Below, piece after piece: positions 21,158 through 45,992 of a stretch of 64,000 bases of DNA (its first letter is position 1; each line of letters opens with the position of its first letter). The stretch comes from Mesostigma viride. Taxonomy: Eukaryota; Streptophyta; Mesostigmatophyceae; Mesostigmatales; Mesostigmataceae. The position numbers were made by a program, and so were the translations under genes. The stretch is from the NCBI GenBank assembly GCA_009746045.1, contig RPFO01000213.1, forward strand, positions 5,267,817 through 5,331,816, given 5' to 3'. The notes beneath the pieces are model-generated. The model was not told the origin of the DNA. It made no database searches and saw only the letters and a list, made by a program, of their open reading frames with translations.

Positions 21158-24100
21158 TCAAACATCACCATAATTAGTCAGACAGCTGGCCGGTGCCGAA
21201 TCCACACCTGCCAGCTGGGTGACCTGCGCCGCCTCCAACCTGGTGGGTTGGACCTCCACGTGGGGGTCCCCCTGAGCCCCTCCTCGCGCCTCTGACAAGG
21301 GCTGAACATCGAGAGGCACCTCCACGCTGGTGTGGGCTGTTCCATCGCCAGTACTACTGGTGAGGCTGAGCTTCTGATCAAGTGAAAGATCGGCCTCTGA
21401 GGCCGTCCTTGCGCCGGCCGCGGTGTCTGCCTGCTCTGATGTGCCCATCGAGATGGAATGGAAGTCGGGTGAGAATTTGGGACCCTGCATCATTGCGGCA
21501 AGCGTACACCAACGACATTACAAAACAAGAAGACTCAGGGCTATAATACACGCCAACATTAACAATCATATAAGCCAACAAGAGGGCAAACTTTTACCAC
21601 GTTGTCAAGTCGGCATTGAGCATCCACGAACCAACAACTTAGTCTGATGGCAAGTAGACGCCAACAGCAACAAACCAACAAGAGGGCAAGTGGACGCCAA
21701 CGCCTGAAATCAACAAAATCGAGGGCCAACAGAGGTTAGACGCCAACGGTTCCGATGAAGTCAGCAAGAGGATGCCAACTGATGTATGTGTACCATTATA
21801 GCATGCATCATGCAGCCTGGGTTGCAACGAGACTAAATCAAACCGCCATTTTAACGATGTGGGCTGGCACTGCCATCTAAGTCCGCGATCCAGGCACTGA
21901 ATCGCATCGTCTTGCATGAACTACTAGGAAACGTCATCATCGCTTATGTGCGCCGCCACAACAACATTATTTTACTTAGTACATGATATCAACCCCATGG
22001 CGTCATGCATGAAGCACGTACCATCCATGCTGTCAGATATCCAAACTATAGGTTATTAATAGAGTTATCGATAACATCATCCTCATACACGCGGGCGTGC
22101 AAATAGCATTTTAGATTATCATATCTACCTAAAATACTAAGAGACAATACATCGTCTCCCGCGCGCGGCCATGCAGCCTCAAACGCATGCAGCTAGTGGC
22201 CTGCCAGCTGCCACTCACCCGCAAGGACCAGAAGAAGAGCGCCACGTTCAGGCCGCTGAAGAAGACGAGCCACGCGTACCAGTAGTCCCGGAAGATGATG
22301 CAGGGGATCGTGCACACCAGCATCCACAACTGTCCGCCCATGCAGGACCACGCCACAGGCATGCACAAGTCCAGCCGTGTGCTCACTGAGATTCAGTCGC
22401 ACTGAACTGGCTGCACCGTTGAAGGAACGATATAAAGGCTAAAGCACGTGTGCACCGCTGAAGAAGGGACATGACATAATAAGTGAAGTCACACACAAGA
22501 CTTATTAGAAAACCGTGGGGGGGGCTGGGGGTTGACAAGAAGAGTGTGCATGGGCTTGCGAGATAGGCAGTCACTATTACATGTGTCCATAAAGCTGATT
22601 TAGGGTCATGCAGCTGGCATCATGGCATGCATGAAACTCAGGCCCTGAGCAGCGGCTGTCAGTCCCACCACATCAATGACGGGGTTAACACTTTGTCTAT
22701 AAGCTGTAAGGGATAGTTCAAGTATAAATAGTTATAAAAATATAAAGGTTAAAACTTTGGCTATAAGCTGTAGGGGATCGCTGGCACATCTTGCTGATGC
22801 AGATTAAACCTCAGGCTTGTCACCTCTTGTCACGACTATCGTGTCCAATTGCAGCTGTGGCATGCCTCTGGCATGAAGGAGAAAGGGGGTCCGTGCCCTT
22901 TCTTCCTGTTGTGCACATACAGGGATTTAAAGGACTCCGGTGCTCCGTGACTCCCCAACGGGAGCACATGTTGAATTAGTTAATTAATTAATTGTCACAT
23001 CTAGCCTATACCAGATAGCACATGGCACTGACATGCCAATACAAACAATCTTGTTAACCATGCATGGCGCGGCGCACATCACGAATGAAGCCTCGTGCAC
23101 TGGCATCCGCCACTATTATCTCTCGTTTGAAAAGATGACCGTCCAAGGCACAAACAAATAGTGCACGTGGCCATGTGTCAATCATGCACGGCTTCACATT
23201 GACAACAACACGGGAATCTTTTAGTAATACATATAGGAACGCCCATAAGAAGTACCTACTAGGGCTATAATAGTATTACTGAGGCAAGCCAAATCACTGC
23301 AGGCGCGCGCTGCAATGATGCAGCAGCCCTCCACGTCAAGACGCCACACCTCCAGCTGAGACTACGTACTACGACAAAGTCAAGTTTGTAGAACACAGTC
23401 ATCACAAACGCATATTATGACGCATGAACCTTATTAAGAGCCGATAATCTTCCACTGTCAACATGATGTGGGGAGGACTAGAGAAGACGCGCCCGTAATG
23501 TATGGGTCTATTGTTAGTCTCTGTTCCCTGCGTCGTCTTCATGACTCACGTGAGCTACTCATTCTCGAGGGGGTAACAGTACACGCTCGATCCGGGAAGC
23601 AGCCACACGGGGCTATGGGCTCACCAAGGCCAGGCGGCTGATGTGGCCCAATTATGCGCACGTTACCCGATGAGCATCATGCCACTCATTATGTTTAGGG
23701 GTTGAAGGTCCCTTTACTCTGTGTTGGCACCCACATGACGCAGTCACGTGCTTATCAATCAATTAAATAATGCCACTCAGATACTAGAGGGCTATATATA
23801 TCTGCATGGCACTCACCTGCAGGCACCCCCCGAACTTGAAGTAGTCGCCAAAGGTGTAGCCCCCCGGCCCGTACACCATCATGTTGGTCTGGTACCCGAT
23901 GGGGGTGAAGTAGTCGGCGGCGCCCATCATGAGGGTGATGAGAATCTCGTTGATCTCCAGCGAGCTGTCGCGCAGCATGGCCGAGTACGCGATTGGGAAC
24001 ATGATGGCGACGGCCGCGCTGTTGGTGACGACCGCCGAGAAGAGCACGGTGGTTATGTAGAGGATGATGAGGAAGCCCGGCTGCAATGCTCGTTGTATAA

Positions 24101-27100
24101 TCGACACAGGGGGGTGCATGGGGGGCACCGTCAGTGGCGTGTGAGGAAAAAGAACTTCAGGGGGAATGTGTCCTCGACTTCAGGGGGAATGTGTCCTCGC
24201 GTGAAGAGGATGATTAGGATGCCCGGCTGCATGCGTTGCATGTACCAATGATGTGATTATACCATGGGAATTCTTCAATGGGCATATGAGATGGACTGAT
24301 CAATAATAAGGGACATGCATGCATGAATACATGGGGCGAGGGTGTCGTCGTGCACGGCGGTATAGAGAATGACCAGGAAGAACGGCTGCAAGCACACAAT
24401 ATTAGGCAAAGGGGGGGGGGGTAGGGGCAGCATTAGTGGCGTGTGCGGGGAGATGTGTCAGAGGGGAAGAGACCTATCGAATCAAGGGGATACGTGTTGT
24501 TATTGTTGTATTGTATAATAGAAGTACGTGTTGTTATTGTTGTATTGTATAATAGAAGTACGTGTTTTGATTGTTGTATTGTATAATAGAAGTACGTGTG
24601 GTGATTGTTGTATTGTATAATAGAAGTACGTGTTGTGATTGTTGTATTGTATAATAGAAGATGAGCCGAAAGGCCTGGCCGCAAGTGTTGCACTGCATGG
24701 GATACAGTAAACGTACACGCAGGGGATAGATGTCTTATACTATAGATTTGTTATTACACTACTACTACTACTATAGATTTGTTACTATAGATTTGTTACT
24801 GTAGATTTGGTATTATACTTTGCATGATCGAAGTACTTAAGGGGGGAGATGTCGATGCAGCAAAGAGGAAGGACCAGCGGCATATGCTGTATAAGAGGGG
24901 ACGTACAGATGTACTCGCAGCTGGTTGAGTGTTATAGTATAAAGTGTGAACAACTGTTACAAATGTCATAGTAGTATGAACAAATGTCATCGCTGCAAAT
25001 GTTGTACGAAGGAAACACCATTGGTTCTACGTGAATTGCAATGAACATGCATGCATGACGGAAGCAAAGAGAGTCACATGTGTGGAGGACACTGTAGTGC
25101 AAAACAAGCAAATTTTCATACTACATGTGAGTAAGATGAAGAGGGCAGAAAATTCAGGATGCCCGGCTACTACGAGCAAGACAGATATTAACACGCGCGC
25201 GAGTACGTCACTCAATTGCTAGAAATGGCTTTGCCATCTGTTCAAGGCCATCGCTTACCATGCCGCCTCTACCACGGAGACAAAACATGGCCCCACGTAG
25301 CTTGCCATGCAAACAGGTGCGCACACAGAGAGACCCAGCCCACCAAGCAGTGGCGCACAAGTCTGTCAGAGAGACCCGCAACCCACCTTGCTCAAGGCCT
25401 GGCCAAGCTCCCACACATGACAACTGGTCCCATAATCAAGCCAAGTTCCAATAGACCCAGCCAGCCCACCTTGCCAAACGGTTTCGCCATCTTGGTGAGT
25501 CCCTTGGCCACCAGCTCCGCGCCGCCCGAGTTGACGAGCGCGTTGGAGATCCCGAACGAAGCGGCGATGCAGATCAATATCTCCAAATTCAGTGCCTGCC
25601 GCGCGTCGCTGGGCGAGAGGATGCGCAGTGCCATGAAGGCCCCCGCCGCCAGCATGGCCGTGAGCAACAGCTCGATCGAGTCGACGACAGCGGGCACGAT
25701 GATCATCGCGATGGCGATGGCGATCGCGATGGGCGCCATGCGGCGCTGTACGGGCTTGAAATGCGACACCTTGGCGACGAGGGCAAACGCAGGGTCTTTT
25801 TGGTGCTGCTCGTAGAAGTCCCGGTTCGCGACCAGGAGGAGGGTGTCGGCGGTCTGCAGGCGGATGTCGCCGATGCGCCCGTGGATGCGCTCGCCGGACC
25901 GGTGGACGGCCACGATGGCGGCGTTGTAGTGGGTGCGGAAGGCCGTCTCGCGGACTGTCTTATGGACGAGGGAGCAGCTACTGGATAGCACCACCTCCAC
26001 CATCTCTTCCGTGCGCGTGAGCCGGTGGAGGTCCTTCTCCTCCGCCTGGTGTTTTATGAATGGGAGGAATTTTGTTGGAACAAGGCATGATTAATGCAGG
26101 GCAATAAGAAAACCAGGTACTTCTCCGCGGCCGGTGTGTCGTGAAAGCAGGGGACCGAGTATTGAGGTAAGTTATAGGGAATGAACTCTAAGGCGTTTAA
26201 CCAGGTCCTCCTTCTCCGCATGCATGCTATGCTTGCTCATTCAACGTACATCAGGTGTTGAATAAGAAGGACCAATTAAGGAATCAAAAGCAACTACTCC
26301 ACAACCAAGGAACCATCAAATGAGGGCTCTGATTAGGGCAACGAATCACATCAGTAGCTCTGGCAGGGCATTGCTATAATGCGTTAGATCAGGTCGTGTA
26401 TTCGAAATGTCAAAGCAGCGTGTTAGATTAGGGCAACAAGTCAGGCCCATGAATTCGGTCCCCCTCCACCGCACACATGCATGCATGCATCCCCCATGGG
26501 ACCAAGGGTAAATTTACAAAGGGACGACAAGTTCATCATGGAGGTCGTTATTTATTGGGTATACTTACGCAGTGACAACAAGTCCGTCATGCAGGTCCTT
26601 ATGTAACGGGCATACTTATGCAGTGACAATTAGTCCATCAGGGCAGATCCTTATGTAATGGGTAAACTTACGCAGTGGCGACATATTCGGCATGCAGGTC
26701 CTTATGTGACGAGTTTACAAACGAAGTGAAACTAAGTCCGTCATGCAGGTCTTAATTCAATGGGTATACTAACGCAGTGACAATAAGCCCGTCATGCAGG
26801 TCCTTATGTAATGGGTAAACTTATACAGTGACAATTAGTCCGTCATGCAGGTCCTTAGGTAATGATGGGTAAACTCACATCGAAACGACAAGTCCGTCAT
26901 GCAACTGTTGAGCTTTGCTCATTTTATATATGTGAGACGCAGATGGGCTTAAAGCGGACCGACCTGCCGCAGGTAGCGTAGTCCTAGCGCTTATCAGGAG
27001 GGTACTGCACTGGCCGGCCTTTTTGTGCCGGCGCAGAGTGTGATCCTGAAGTGCAGGCCTAGTGAGCTTCTAACGTACGTCAATACACCTTGTACCTGCG

Positions 27101-30100
27101 CCAGGCGTGGCGCAGCTGTGATGGGCAGGCAGTACTCGAGCAGGGGACGTAGGGAGGCCTCTTTTCAGCTCCCACCCGCCCGCCCGCCCGCCCCCCCCCC
27201 CCCCCCTCCCTCCCCGCAACACCTTGTGTTCTAGTATGCTGTGCCCCCACCATGGTGCTACAACGACCAACTTGATAATGATGTGCACTGATTTTAAGGT
27301 GTGGTATAGGCCGTCATGCAGGTCCTTATGTAATGGGTAAACTTACACAGCGACGACAAGTCCGTCATGCACGTCCTTATTTAACGGGCTCATGTCCACT
27401 GCATGGGATATAAATAGACGCCCATGCACGGACGCAGGCGTTTCACCACCTCAGTTCGCTGCCCCCCGCAAAAAGAATCATTAAAAGAGGCCAGGCTGTT
27501 CCCCGAGTAGAAATAGTACCGTAGAATCCCAGAACAGCTAGCCGCAGAAATTAAGCTGATGCACCTAGATTGCAATAATGGCCTAAGGCTGTAATAGCTG
27601 CAATAGTTGGGCTGTGATAGCTGCAGTCGGCCACACTCATCCGCGTTTATGTTATTGCTGCCGTTCCCAACACAGACACACCCAAGTGCTCTTGTTATTG
27701 CTATCCAATACATGCATTGATGTGGTACCAGCGGACTCACATGCTCATCCACCAGCTTGAGCCCACGGATCTGTGTCAGCTGAAGAACTGAGTCCACCTC
27801 GCCTGATGGGTACCGATTACATGTCAGGGAAGCAAAGCAAAAACATGGGACCGATGACAAGAATATACGAAGCATGCTGGTAGAATGTTAGAAGAGCTCA
27901 CACGTGGATTATACGAGACAATGAAAACTTCGGTACAATACCCTTTGGAGTAATTGTGTTAGTTTCATGAATGGACGGATGTATGTCTGCATGATGAATA
28001 TAATGCGGTGGGCAAAATTGTGATCGACCCTGCATATTATCACCCTGGAAGAAAGAAACCCTGAAAGAAAGTTCGCTTAGTTGTGGCTAAAGTGTAGCCC
28101 TACAAGATAGAGACATCAATCTGGCTCTTCAAAGCTATATATTGGGTGGTGAATCTTATATACAAATATTGTCCTCACATCCATTGATTGGCAGCTAGCG
28201 TTTTCACGTTTGTTGCTTTCTGACGACAGTGTAAGATTGGTTGATATTAGTTAGTTTCGGCGACGTCCTCTAGGTTTGTACGTCACACTACAACCAGATT
28301 CCAGCCGTGGTCAACCTGCCTACTTCGGCGATACTAGAATATCGCGTAGGTCCGTGCGTAGTACTCCTGCGCGCTTAGGTCTAGTGGTGAGTCATCTTCT
28401 ATAGATTCAGCAATATCGGACATATTGACACCCCTTTCCGGTAAAGAGGTTTTTCGCAGTTGGGCTGTTTCGAAACGTTAAGTGAGATGCCTTAGGATCA
28501 GGAGACTCACACAGCCACAAAATCATGCCAAAGGTCCTATGTTCGATTCCTTGCTGGTAGCTTCTAGGCTTTCTTACTTTCTGTGTTCCGCGGAATCTCA
28601 GATTTGGGCAGCTAGCGTTTTCACGTTTGTTGCTTTCTGATGACAATCCATTGAGACTGACCAATTGCGGGAATGACGGTGGCCCTCCACCAAATGCAAG
28701 GACCCCTAGAAAGTACCAATAGCTAGCCAAGAAGCCAACACAAGCACAACGGCTTTGCTGGGCCATCCCCATTCGGCTTATCTAGTACAACCATGGCTAC
28801 ATACAAGCGCCTACCTTGGCGGATGCAGGAATGCTAATTCTAAGGGGGACTAGCGATCGAGGGGAGTAACCTGAGATTTGAGGTCACTTTGTCCCCCCTC
28901 CCCCCCCAAAAGAAAAAGTGCATGTTATGTACGAGGTACTACTGTAGCTGCACCCACCCGCAAAGAAGAGCTTGTCTCCCTTGGCGACGATGAAATCGGG
29001 CGGGGGTGCCGGCACGCTATTTCCCTCCCTCTCCACACGCACAAGGAACAGCCCCAGGACGCTGCGAAGCCCTGCCTTCTCGATCGACTTGCCAGCAAAG
29101 GGCGCGCCCTCCGCCACCATCATCTCAACAAGGTACTCCCTGGGAGGAGGCGGAGGAAGGAGGGGCCCCGGAGAGGAGAGGGTAGAAGAGAGGAGGGGGG
29201 AGGTGGATGGAAAGCAGGTAGGTGGGTGGGTGGGTGGGTGGGTGGGTGGGTGGGTGGGTGGGTGGGTGGGTGGGTGGGTGGGTGGGTGGGTGGGTGGGTG
29301 GGTGGGTGGGTGGGTGGGTGGGTGGGTGGGTGGGTGGGTGGGTGGGTGGGTGGGTGGGTGGGTGGGTGGGTGGGTGGGTGGGTGGGTGGGTGGGTGGGTG
29401 AGAGGAAGAAATGGGGGGCAAGGGGGGGGGCAAGGGGGGGGGCAAGGGGGGACGAAGAGGAAGGGGGAAAGGGAGGGGGGGGAGGGAGGAAATGTCATGC
29501 AGCAAAATTAAGAAGCACAGCACTTGAGGGCCCCCAAAACGCCATGTCCTGCGATGAGGAAGGGAACGTGATTACAGACAGATAGATGCCACCTCGAAAT
29601 TGGGATTTGAGATAGATGCCACCTCGAAATTAATACTTCGTCTCTGTTGTTAATTATAAGAAGCATTTCGAAGTATGACAGGATGCATCAGATTAGACAG
29701 CCACGAACCACCCCATGTACCTGGAGAATTCCCATTCATCACCTGAGTGTGTGCAGCCACTTGGGCATACATGCCCTACTTGCCACTACCCCAACCATAC
29801 CATCACATTCACCGGCCACCCTTCACGTGAACAATAACGTCAGGTTCTGCACCACTTAACCATCATGCCCAGTTCATCACCCCAGGGCCATAAAATACAT
29901 AGTAGTAAATGAATAAATACTACAATGATATCTATTTATAAATATAGTAGTATATAATCTATTATATAGCAACCAGCTATGACCACCAAGCTTGTCGGCA
30001 CACATGCACCAATTAACTACGACCTTGGGTTCTGGTCCGACACAAGCACCCATTGCCACGGCCCATTGAAGCCCGGCTATACATGGCCCCTGCCCATTGC

Positions 30101-33100
30101 CACGACATGACCGAGAGTCCTGACCACCACGTGGCATCCTTGCACTTTTGATCGTTGTCCATTACCGTGTTTTCACTCTAGTGCTTAACTCCTGGAAATT
30201 GTTTTGTCAACCTAAAGCAATTTCTCCCGACTTGCTGTGCCAGGAGCAGTCGACGCAATCCGACACGCTGAAGGGTCGCTGCGGAATTTCCCGGGAATCG
30301 TTCCGTGGCAGCTGGAACTGCTCACACTTGGTGCAATTCTGCGCTGAAACTTTTCCGAACGATGAGGTACGGCACCCGGCGCATTGGTAGAAGTTCGGAG
30401 CGGAAACGTTGGCAAATGTGCATGTAACCGATGCGGCACGGGGCTGGTCAGGCGCGGCGCGTGGTTCAGCCAGTCACTCCTCCAGCTGGTCCGTACTGAG
30501 CAGGAAAGGAAGATACGGAAGCACTGGAATCTTAGGTATCATAGTGGGAAGTGAAACTGAACTGTACTGAGCGCTCTGTGGGCCCGCCAGGCGAGGGTGC
30601 GAAAGTCGGGCATTTCGGGGTGGAAGTTGGCGGAAGAGCTCCGAGGGGACTTCCGCCAACTTCGACGGAATTTTGGAATTTCAGCCGATTTTTCGTGGAA
30701 GTGACCCTATACGGGGGATATGCGGTCGAATTCGGCCAATATACTGGTTGGCTTGGAAGCTGCAAGTGTGAATGCAAAACGGGGGTATTAATGGTTAACT
30801 TAGCCCAAATCCCCCGGAATGGACCCCTAGTGAGTGTGAAAACACTGCTAATCATCTCGGGTTCGACCAACTCACACAACTCACGGCGCTGGTTGTCTCA
30901 TTGACAGTACTCACCTCGGGTTCTGCACGACCTCGGTCACGCCCATCCGGTTGGGCAGGAACCGCGCCGCGAACAGGCCCAGGTACAGCATGCCCGCGAA
31001 GAGCACAGGCAGGCCGACCGGGGTGAGCGTGAATAGCTTGAAGTTGAGATCAGGCACGCTCTTCTGGGCCAGTGCCACGACCACCAGGTTGGTGGATGTG
31101 CCCACCAGGGTGACGGTGCCTCCAAACACGGTCGAATAGCTCAGGGGGATGAGTAGCTTGGAGGGAGCGACGCGGGCCTGGATGGGAGGGAGGGGGGGAG
31201 GGGGGTGCAAAGGGAAAGGGGACATGAGGAGTAGGTCAGATTTGGGTTGGTGTGAGCAGCAGACAAAGGGCGATGCCCGCTCTTGTGTGAAGTATCGCAT
31301 AATTAATTCAGGGATAACTTAATAAACAACAAGGGGGGGTGGAAGGGAAGGTTTAAAAAAGGAGTAAGGGTTTGCACATCACAAAAGGATGAATAGCTTG
31401 GAAGGGGGGGGGGGGGGGAGGGATTCTTGGGAGGAAGCAAGGTTTCAAGAAGAGGGTACCATGGCTCAAGTAGCTGAAACGGTCCATGCATTGTTGCAGG
31501 GGAGGAGGCAGCAGAAGCGCCAGGCCCAGTCGTTAGGATTACCCAAGACTAGGATTTAAGAATATCATACAATAGATCCATGGCATCTATAGTAATAGAG
31601 GTTTACATAAGTCTTATGTAAATTTGGTCACAAGTGTAGGTATTCGAGTTATGGAACTAGACCGGGGAAAGTCAGATGGGTGGGTTGAAGATTGAGGCGA
31701 AATCAAATTTTGCGGTTTCAATACATGAGGTGGTGTACATGAGAGTAGATGGCGCAGCTTTTTCTTTCTCATGAAACCCAACTTTCCTTGCCGGGTGCCA
31801 CGGCAAAGCCGGCGGCACAGCACAGGGGTTTCCCACCCCGCCCGCCTCGACGGGATTGGCCGAGTGCGGCACTCACCGCGTTGGGCAGGCAGCGTCACGA
31901 GGACAGGTTTATGATTATGTTGCCACCACGCATAGAATTTGGCGGCGTGCTACCTCATAGAACAGCAACCCCCCTGCGCTTCGCAAGTGGCTGGGATGCC
32001 ATTTCCCCAGTGACAGCACTCACTGCGTGCGCATAGTCGATGAGGACAGGGATCATCACAGCCACAGCCACGTAGCAGGGGAGTCCCCGAGCAGAAACAT
32101 GTGCTATGGTTCAGGGTGTTGGTTAGTTCTTGCCTACTCATCGCGCACGCGTAGCAGTCAATGACGACGAGGATCATCATGGCAGGTATGATGAGCCAGC
32201 AACCGTGCACAGCACTAGTGCCGTGTGGCGGCACTCACCGCGCGCGCGTAGTCGATGACGACAGGGATCATCATCGCCACGATGGGCGTGTTGTTCAGGA
32301 ACGCGGAGATGAGGCCAATGGGAATCCCGATATGGTATACCAGCGGCCGCACGCCGTGGCCCGACACGTACTTGGCGGTGCGTTTGAAGAAGTTGGTGAC
32401 CAGCTCCAGCGCGCCCGCTTGACCCAGCCCTGGTGGATGGCACAGCAGGCAATCACGCCACACATGGCATGTGCCACGCCATGACGGCACACCATCATGC
32501 ACGTGGACATGACACGCACGACGAACACGGCATGTGGGCTAGCATGCATGGGTTAGGATGCATGGGTCAGGAACAGGAAGCATGGCCGGTTAGGATGCAT
32601 GGACGCCACACAATATGTACAGGGCGCAGGGGCACACGGGGACCCAGCACATGGGTTGCCATTTGATTCTGCAACGCACGTACACTCGTTATTGATAGGC
32701 TGTATCACCTGACAAAGATGTTGCACATCACATGTCTGACGCGATGTGATGCGACGAAATGCGGTGCGATGCCGCAACGCACTCGGCGTGCCGAGTCACG
32801 CAATATAACCAGCGCGAGCGAGCGAGCCGGGAATTTTGCAATATAAAGAAATCAAAAGAAGGGCGTGCTGCTGCGTGAAAATGCGAGAGCAGATGCAAGT
32901 TGGTGCAACATAAACAAGTGCCGGCATTGGTAGCCAAGTGCAACTAAATGGAGGAGCGCGAGAGACTGCGCAGTCAGGTGTTCGTGTACCTGTGGCAACA
33001 ATGAAGAGCACAGCGACAGTCAACATGCCCGTGTTGGAAAAGCCTTCAGTGGCCTCTTCAATGTCTGTTATACCCAAACAGACGAAGAAGATAGCGCAGC

Positions 33101-33197
33101 CCAACATGGCCATATCTGGGGGGCATATCTCGAAGGCCATTACAGCCAAGGTCGCAACGACCATGATGATCGAGATGATAGCTTCCCAGAGCGCCAT
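21158..33197 (-). CDS. SAC1/SLT-like SLC13 sodium/sulfate transporter with two RCK_C domains (paralogue A)
   Basis: Nine exons join in phase: 33197-32990, 32429-32239, 31177-30915, 29139-28958, 27802-27741, 26045-25470, 24080-23817, 22329-22219 and 21484-21158; product 727 aa. All introns are GT-AG. The start (MALWEAIIS) is chosen because the plus paralogue starts identically; an in-frame ATG 33 nt upstream is an alternative. Family features: an N-terminal membrane helix; first sodium/substrate loop FLNNTPIVA (~113-121); GGTVTLVGTSTNLV; RCK_C domain 1 (~221-290, VEMMVAEGAPFAGKSIEKAGL); RCK_C domain 2 (~309-375, EEMVEVVLSSS...GERIHGRIGDIRLQ); second sodium loop VVTNSAAVAIMFP; and GYQTNMMVYGPGGY. 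This is the layout of green-algal SAC1/SLT sulfate transporters of the plasma membrane; the substrate here is inferred. The exon 26045-25470 fuses two exons of paralogue B. The C-terminal tail (from 21484) is short, acidic and divergent. Intact and probably functional. Confidence 0.9.
22780..22992 (+). mobile_element. LINE-A 3' end inside intron 8 of paralogue A
   Basis: Homologous to 14461-14680 in the opposite orientation. It ends with GTGCTCCGTGACTCCCCAAC, GGGAGCAC and a TTAATTAATTAATTAATT tail. Confidence 0.65.
24140..25180 (-). repeat. Decayed acceptor/exon-start duplicates in intron 7 of paralogue A
   Basis: Upstream of the used acceptor (exon from 24080, GCAG then CCGGGCTTCCTCATCATC), three similar minus-strand blocks appear at about 24240-24206, 24395-24361 and 25175-25136. 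Each has an AGCCGGGC- or CAGCCGTTC-like junction followed by a decayed copy of the exon start. A 25-bp tandem duplication also occurs at 24150-24200. Confidence 0.6.
24483..24665. repeat. 34-bp minisatellite, five copies
   Basis: The unit has core TTGTTGTATTGTATAATAG and lies in intron 7 of paralogue A. Short ACTACT and TAGATTTGTTACT repeats follow to ~24815. Confidence 0.85.
26510..27395. repeat. ~53-bp repeat family in intron 5 of paralogue A
   Basis: About ten diverged copies carry the cores GTCCGTCATGCAGGTCCTTA and TGGGTAAACTTA. They are tandem from 26510 to 26905, with two further copies at 27310-27395 after an unrelated ~400-bp stretch (26905-27308) that includes a poly-C run at 27177-27205. 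Confidence 0.8.
28188..28645. mobile_element. TRIM-like mini-element with ~40-bp terminal direct repeats
   Basis: A 458-bp unit in intron 4 of paralogue A begins and ends with near-identical ~40-bp direct repeats (28189-28228 and 28606-28645; core GCAGCTAGCGTTTTCACG), each starting TG and ending CA. The unit is flanked by the 9-bp direct repeat ATCCATTGA (28179-28187 and 28646-28654). The interior has no ORF; it contains a box-B-like TGTTCGATTCC at ~28549. The duplication is longer than the usual 4-6 bp of LTR elements, so the class is uncertain. Confidence 0.6.
29217..29401. repeat. (GGGT)n microsatellite, about 46 units
   Basis: A pure tetranucleotide array lies ~80 bp upstream of the exon 4 acceptor of paralogue A. 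On the sense strand of the gene it reads (ACCC)n. A poly-G-rich stretch follows at 29410-29490. Confidence 0.95.
30623..30663. repeat. Perfect 14-bp-stem inverted repeat
   Basis: GAAGTTGGCGGAAG (30623-30636) and CTTCCGCCAACTTC (30650-30663) are separated by 13 nt, in intron 3 of paralogue A. The surrounding 30200-30880 has a base composition unlike the rest of the intron and may be an unrecognised insertion. Confidence 0.7.
31870..32185 (-). repeat. Decayed exon-end/donor duplicates in intron 2 of paralogue A
   Basis: The used exon end and donor (32252-32232; minus strand GACTACGCGCGCGCG then GTGAGTG) recur in decayed form at about 32180-32138, 32075-32018 and 31905-31873. Each retains parts of the ATCATC..GTCGTC..GAC..GCGCG sequence. 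Confidence 0.6.
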
Positions 33198-34075
33198 GGT
33201 TGAAAACCGTGGCGGTAACGAGCGGTTCACACGCTAGTTCACGCTAGGGTACATGCCGGGAAAAGCGTCAAGAGGACAAAGGCGGCAAATCGGTGATGAA
33301 CTGATGATGGCAACGTGAGTGGCAAGATCCTAAGGAACGTGCTATATAATGGTGTCGGCACACTTCCGTGCTTGGCAACACCACGTCCTGTACAATAATT
33401 CAGCCTGACCTCTCGAATACGGCGATGCTTCGAATATTCCCCATTCCCCACAATAATTTCGCCCAACTATTCCTGCGGTAGTCCTCAGTGTCCTGCACTT
33501 TTGTTCCTCCTGTGCCTGAGTGAGGAGTGAGGGCGCACACCGCGCACTGCGGCCGATGGGCAGCGGCATGTCGCCCCGTTCATGGCGCACTAGTACTGTC
33601 GGCTGACACAAGAGCTGTCAGCTGACGGCATCAATAAATGTTTTCTGTTTGCCACGGGCCACCTTGTTCAGTGCAGTGCCGCCTCACTTTCGTGCGCTAT
33701 CCGTGGCTGTGGGGCTTCCACCATCACCTGTCGCTATACCAATTTCCTGTCAGTAGTGCAAACGAAACCTGTCGTTGGAATACATACTGGGCGTCGTTGG
33801 AATACTGGGCAGGTCTCGTGCAAGGCTGGGTATTCAACTTGCTGCCACAGGGCCTGCCATTTGCAGGCTAATGACCTGGGCGGGAGCGCGCAATTAGTGC
33901 AGCGTTGTAAGAAGCAGCCGCATTATGTAATAATGAATGCAATACTGCACGCCTGGGCCATTCCATGTTAGCATTCTCAGCAAACGCCTTTACAGCACAA
34001 ACAGGCCGATTCGACCTCGGCCATAGCCGTGGCCTCAGGCCATAATTTCCCTGGACATTCTGTTAATTTTAGAAA
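33198..34075. promoter_or_regulatory. Shared divergent promoter region of the two transporter genes
   Basis: 878 bp separate the two divergent ATG codons. No ORF of consequence and no identifiable TATA box or known sulfur-response motif is seen. Any shared control is inferred from the arrangement. The sequence just before the plus ATG (TTAATTTTAG then AAAATGG) could be a 3' splice site of a 5' UTR intron. Confidence 0.5.

Positions 34076-45992
<11,917 letters not shown>

Noticed and set aside
28490-28570. Possible tRNA gene (TGTTCGATTCC resembles box B)
   Set aside because: No acceptor-stem pairing, no anticodon arm and no convincing box A at the right distance; kept only as a feature of the mini-element.
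29217-29400. Long open frames through the (GGGT)n array, in all frames
   Set aside because: Tetranucleotide repeats without stops are open in every frame on both strands; no protein feature beyond repeated GWVG or PPTH.
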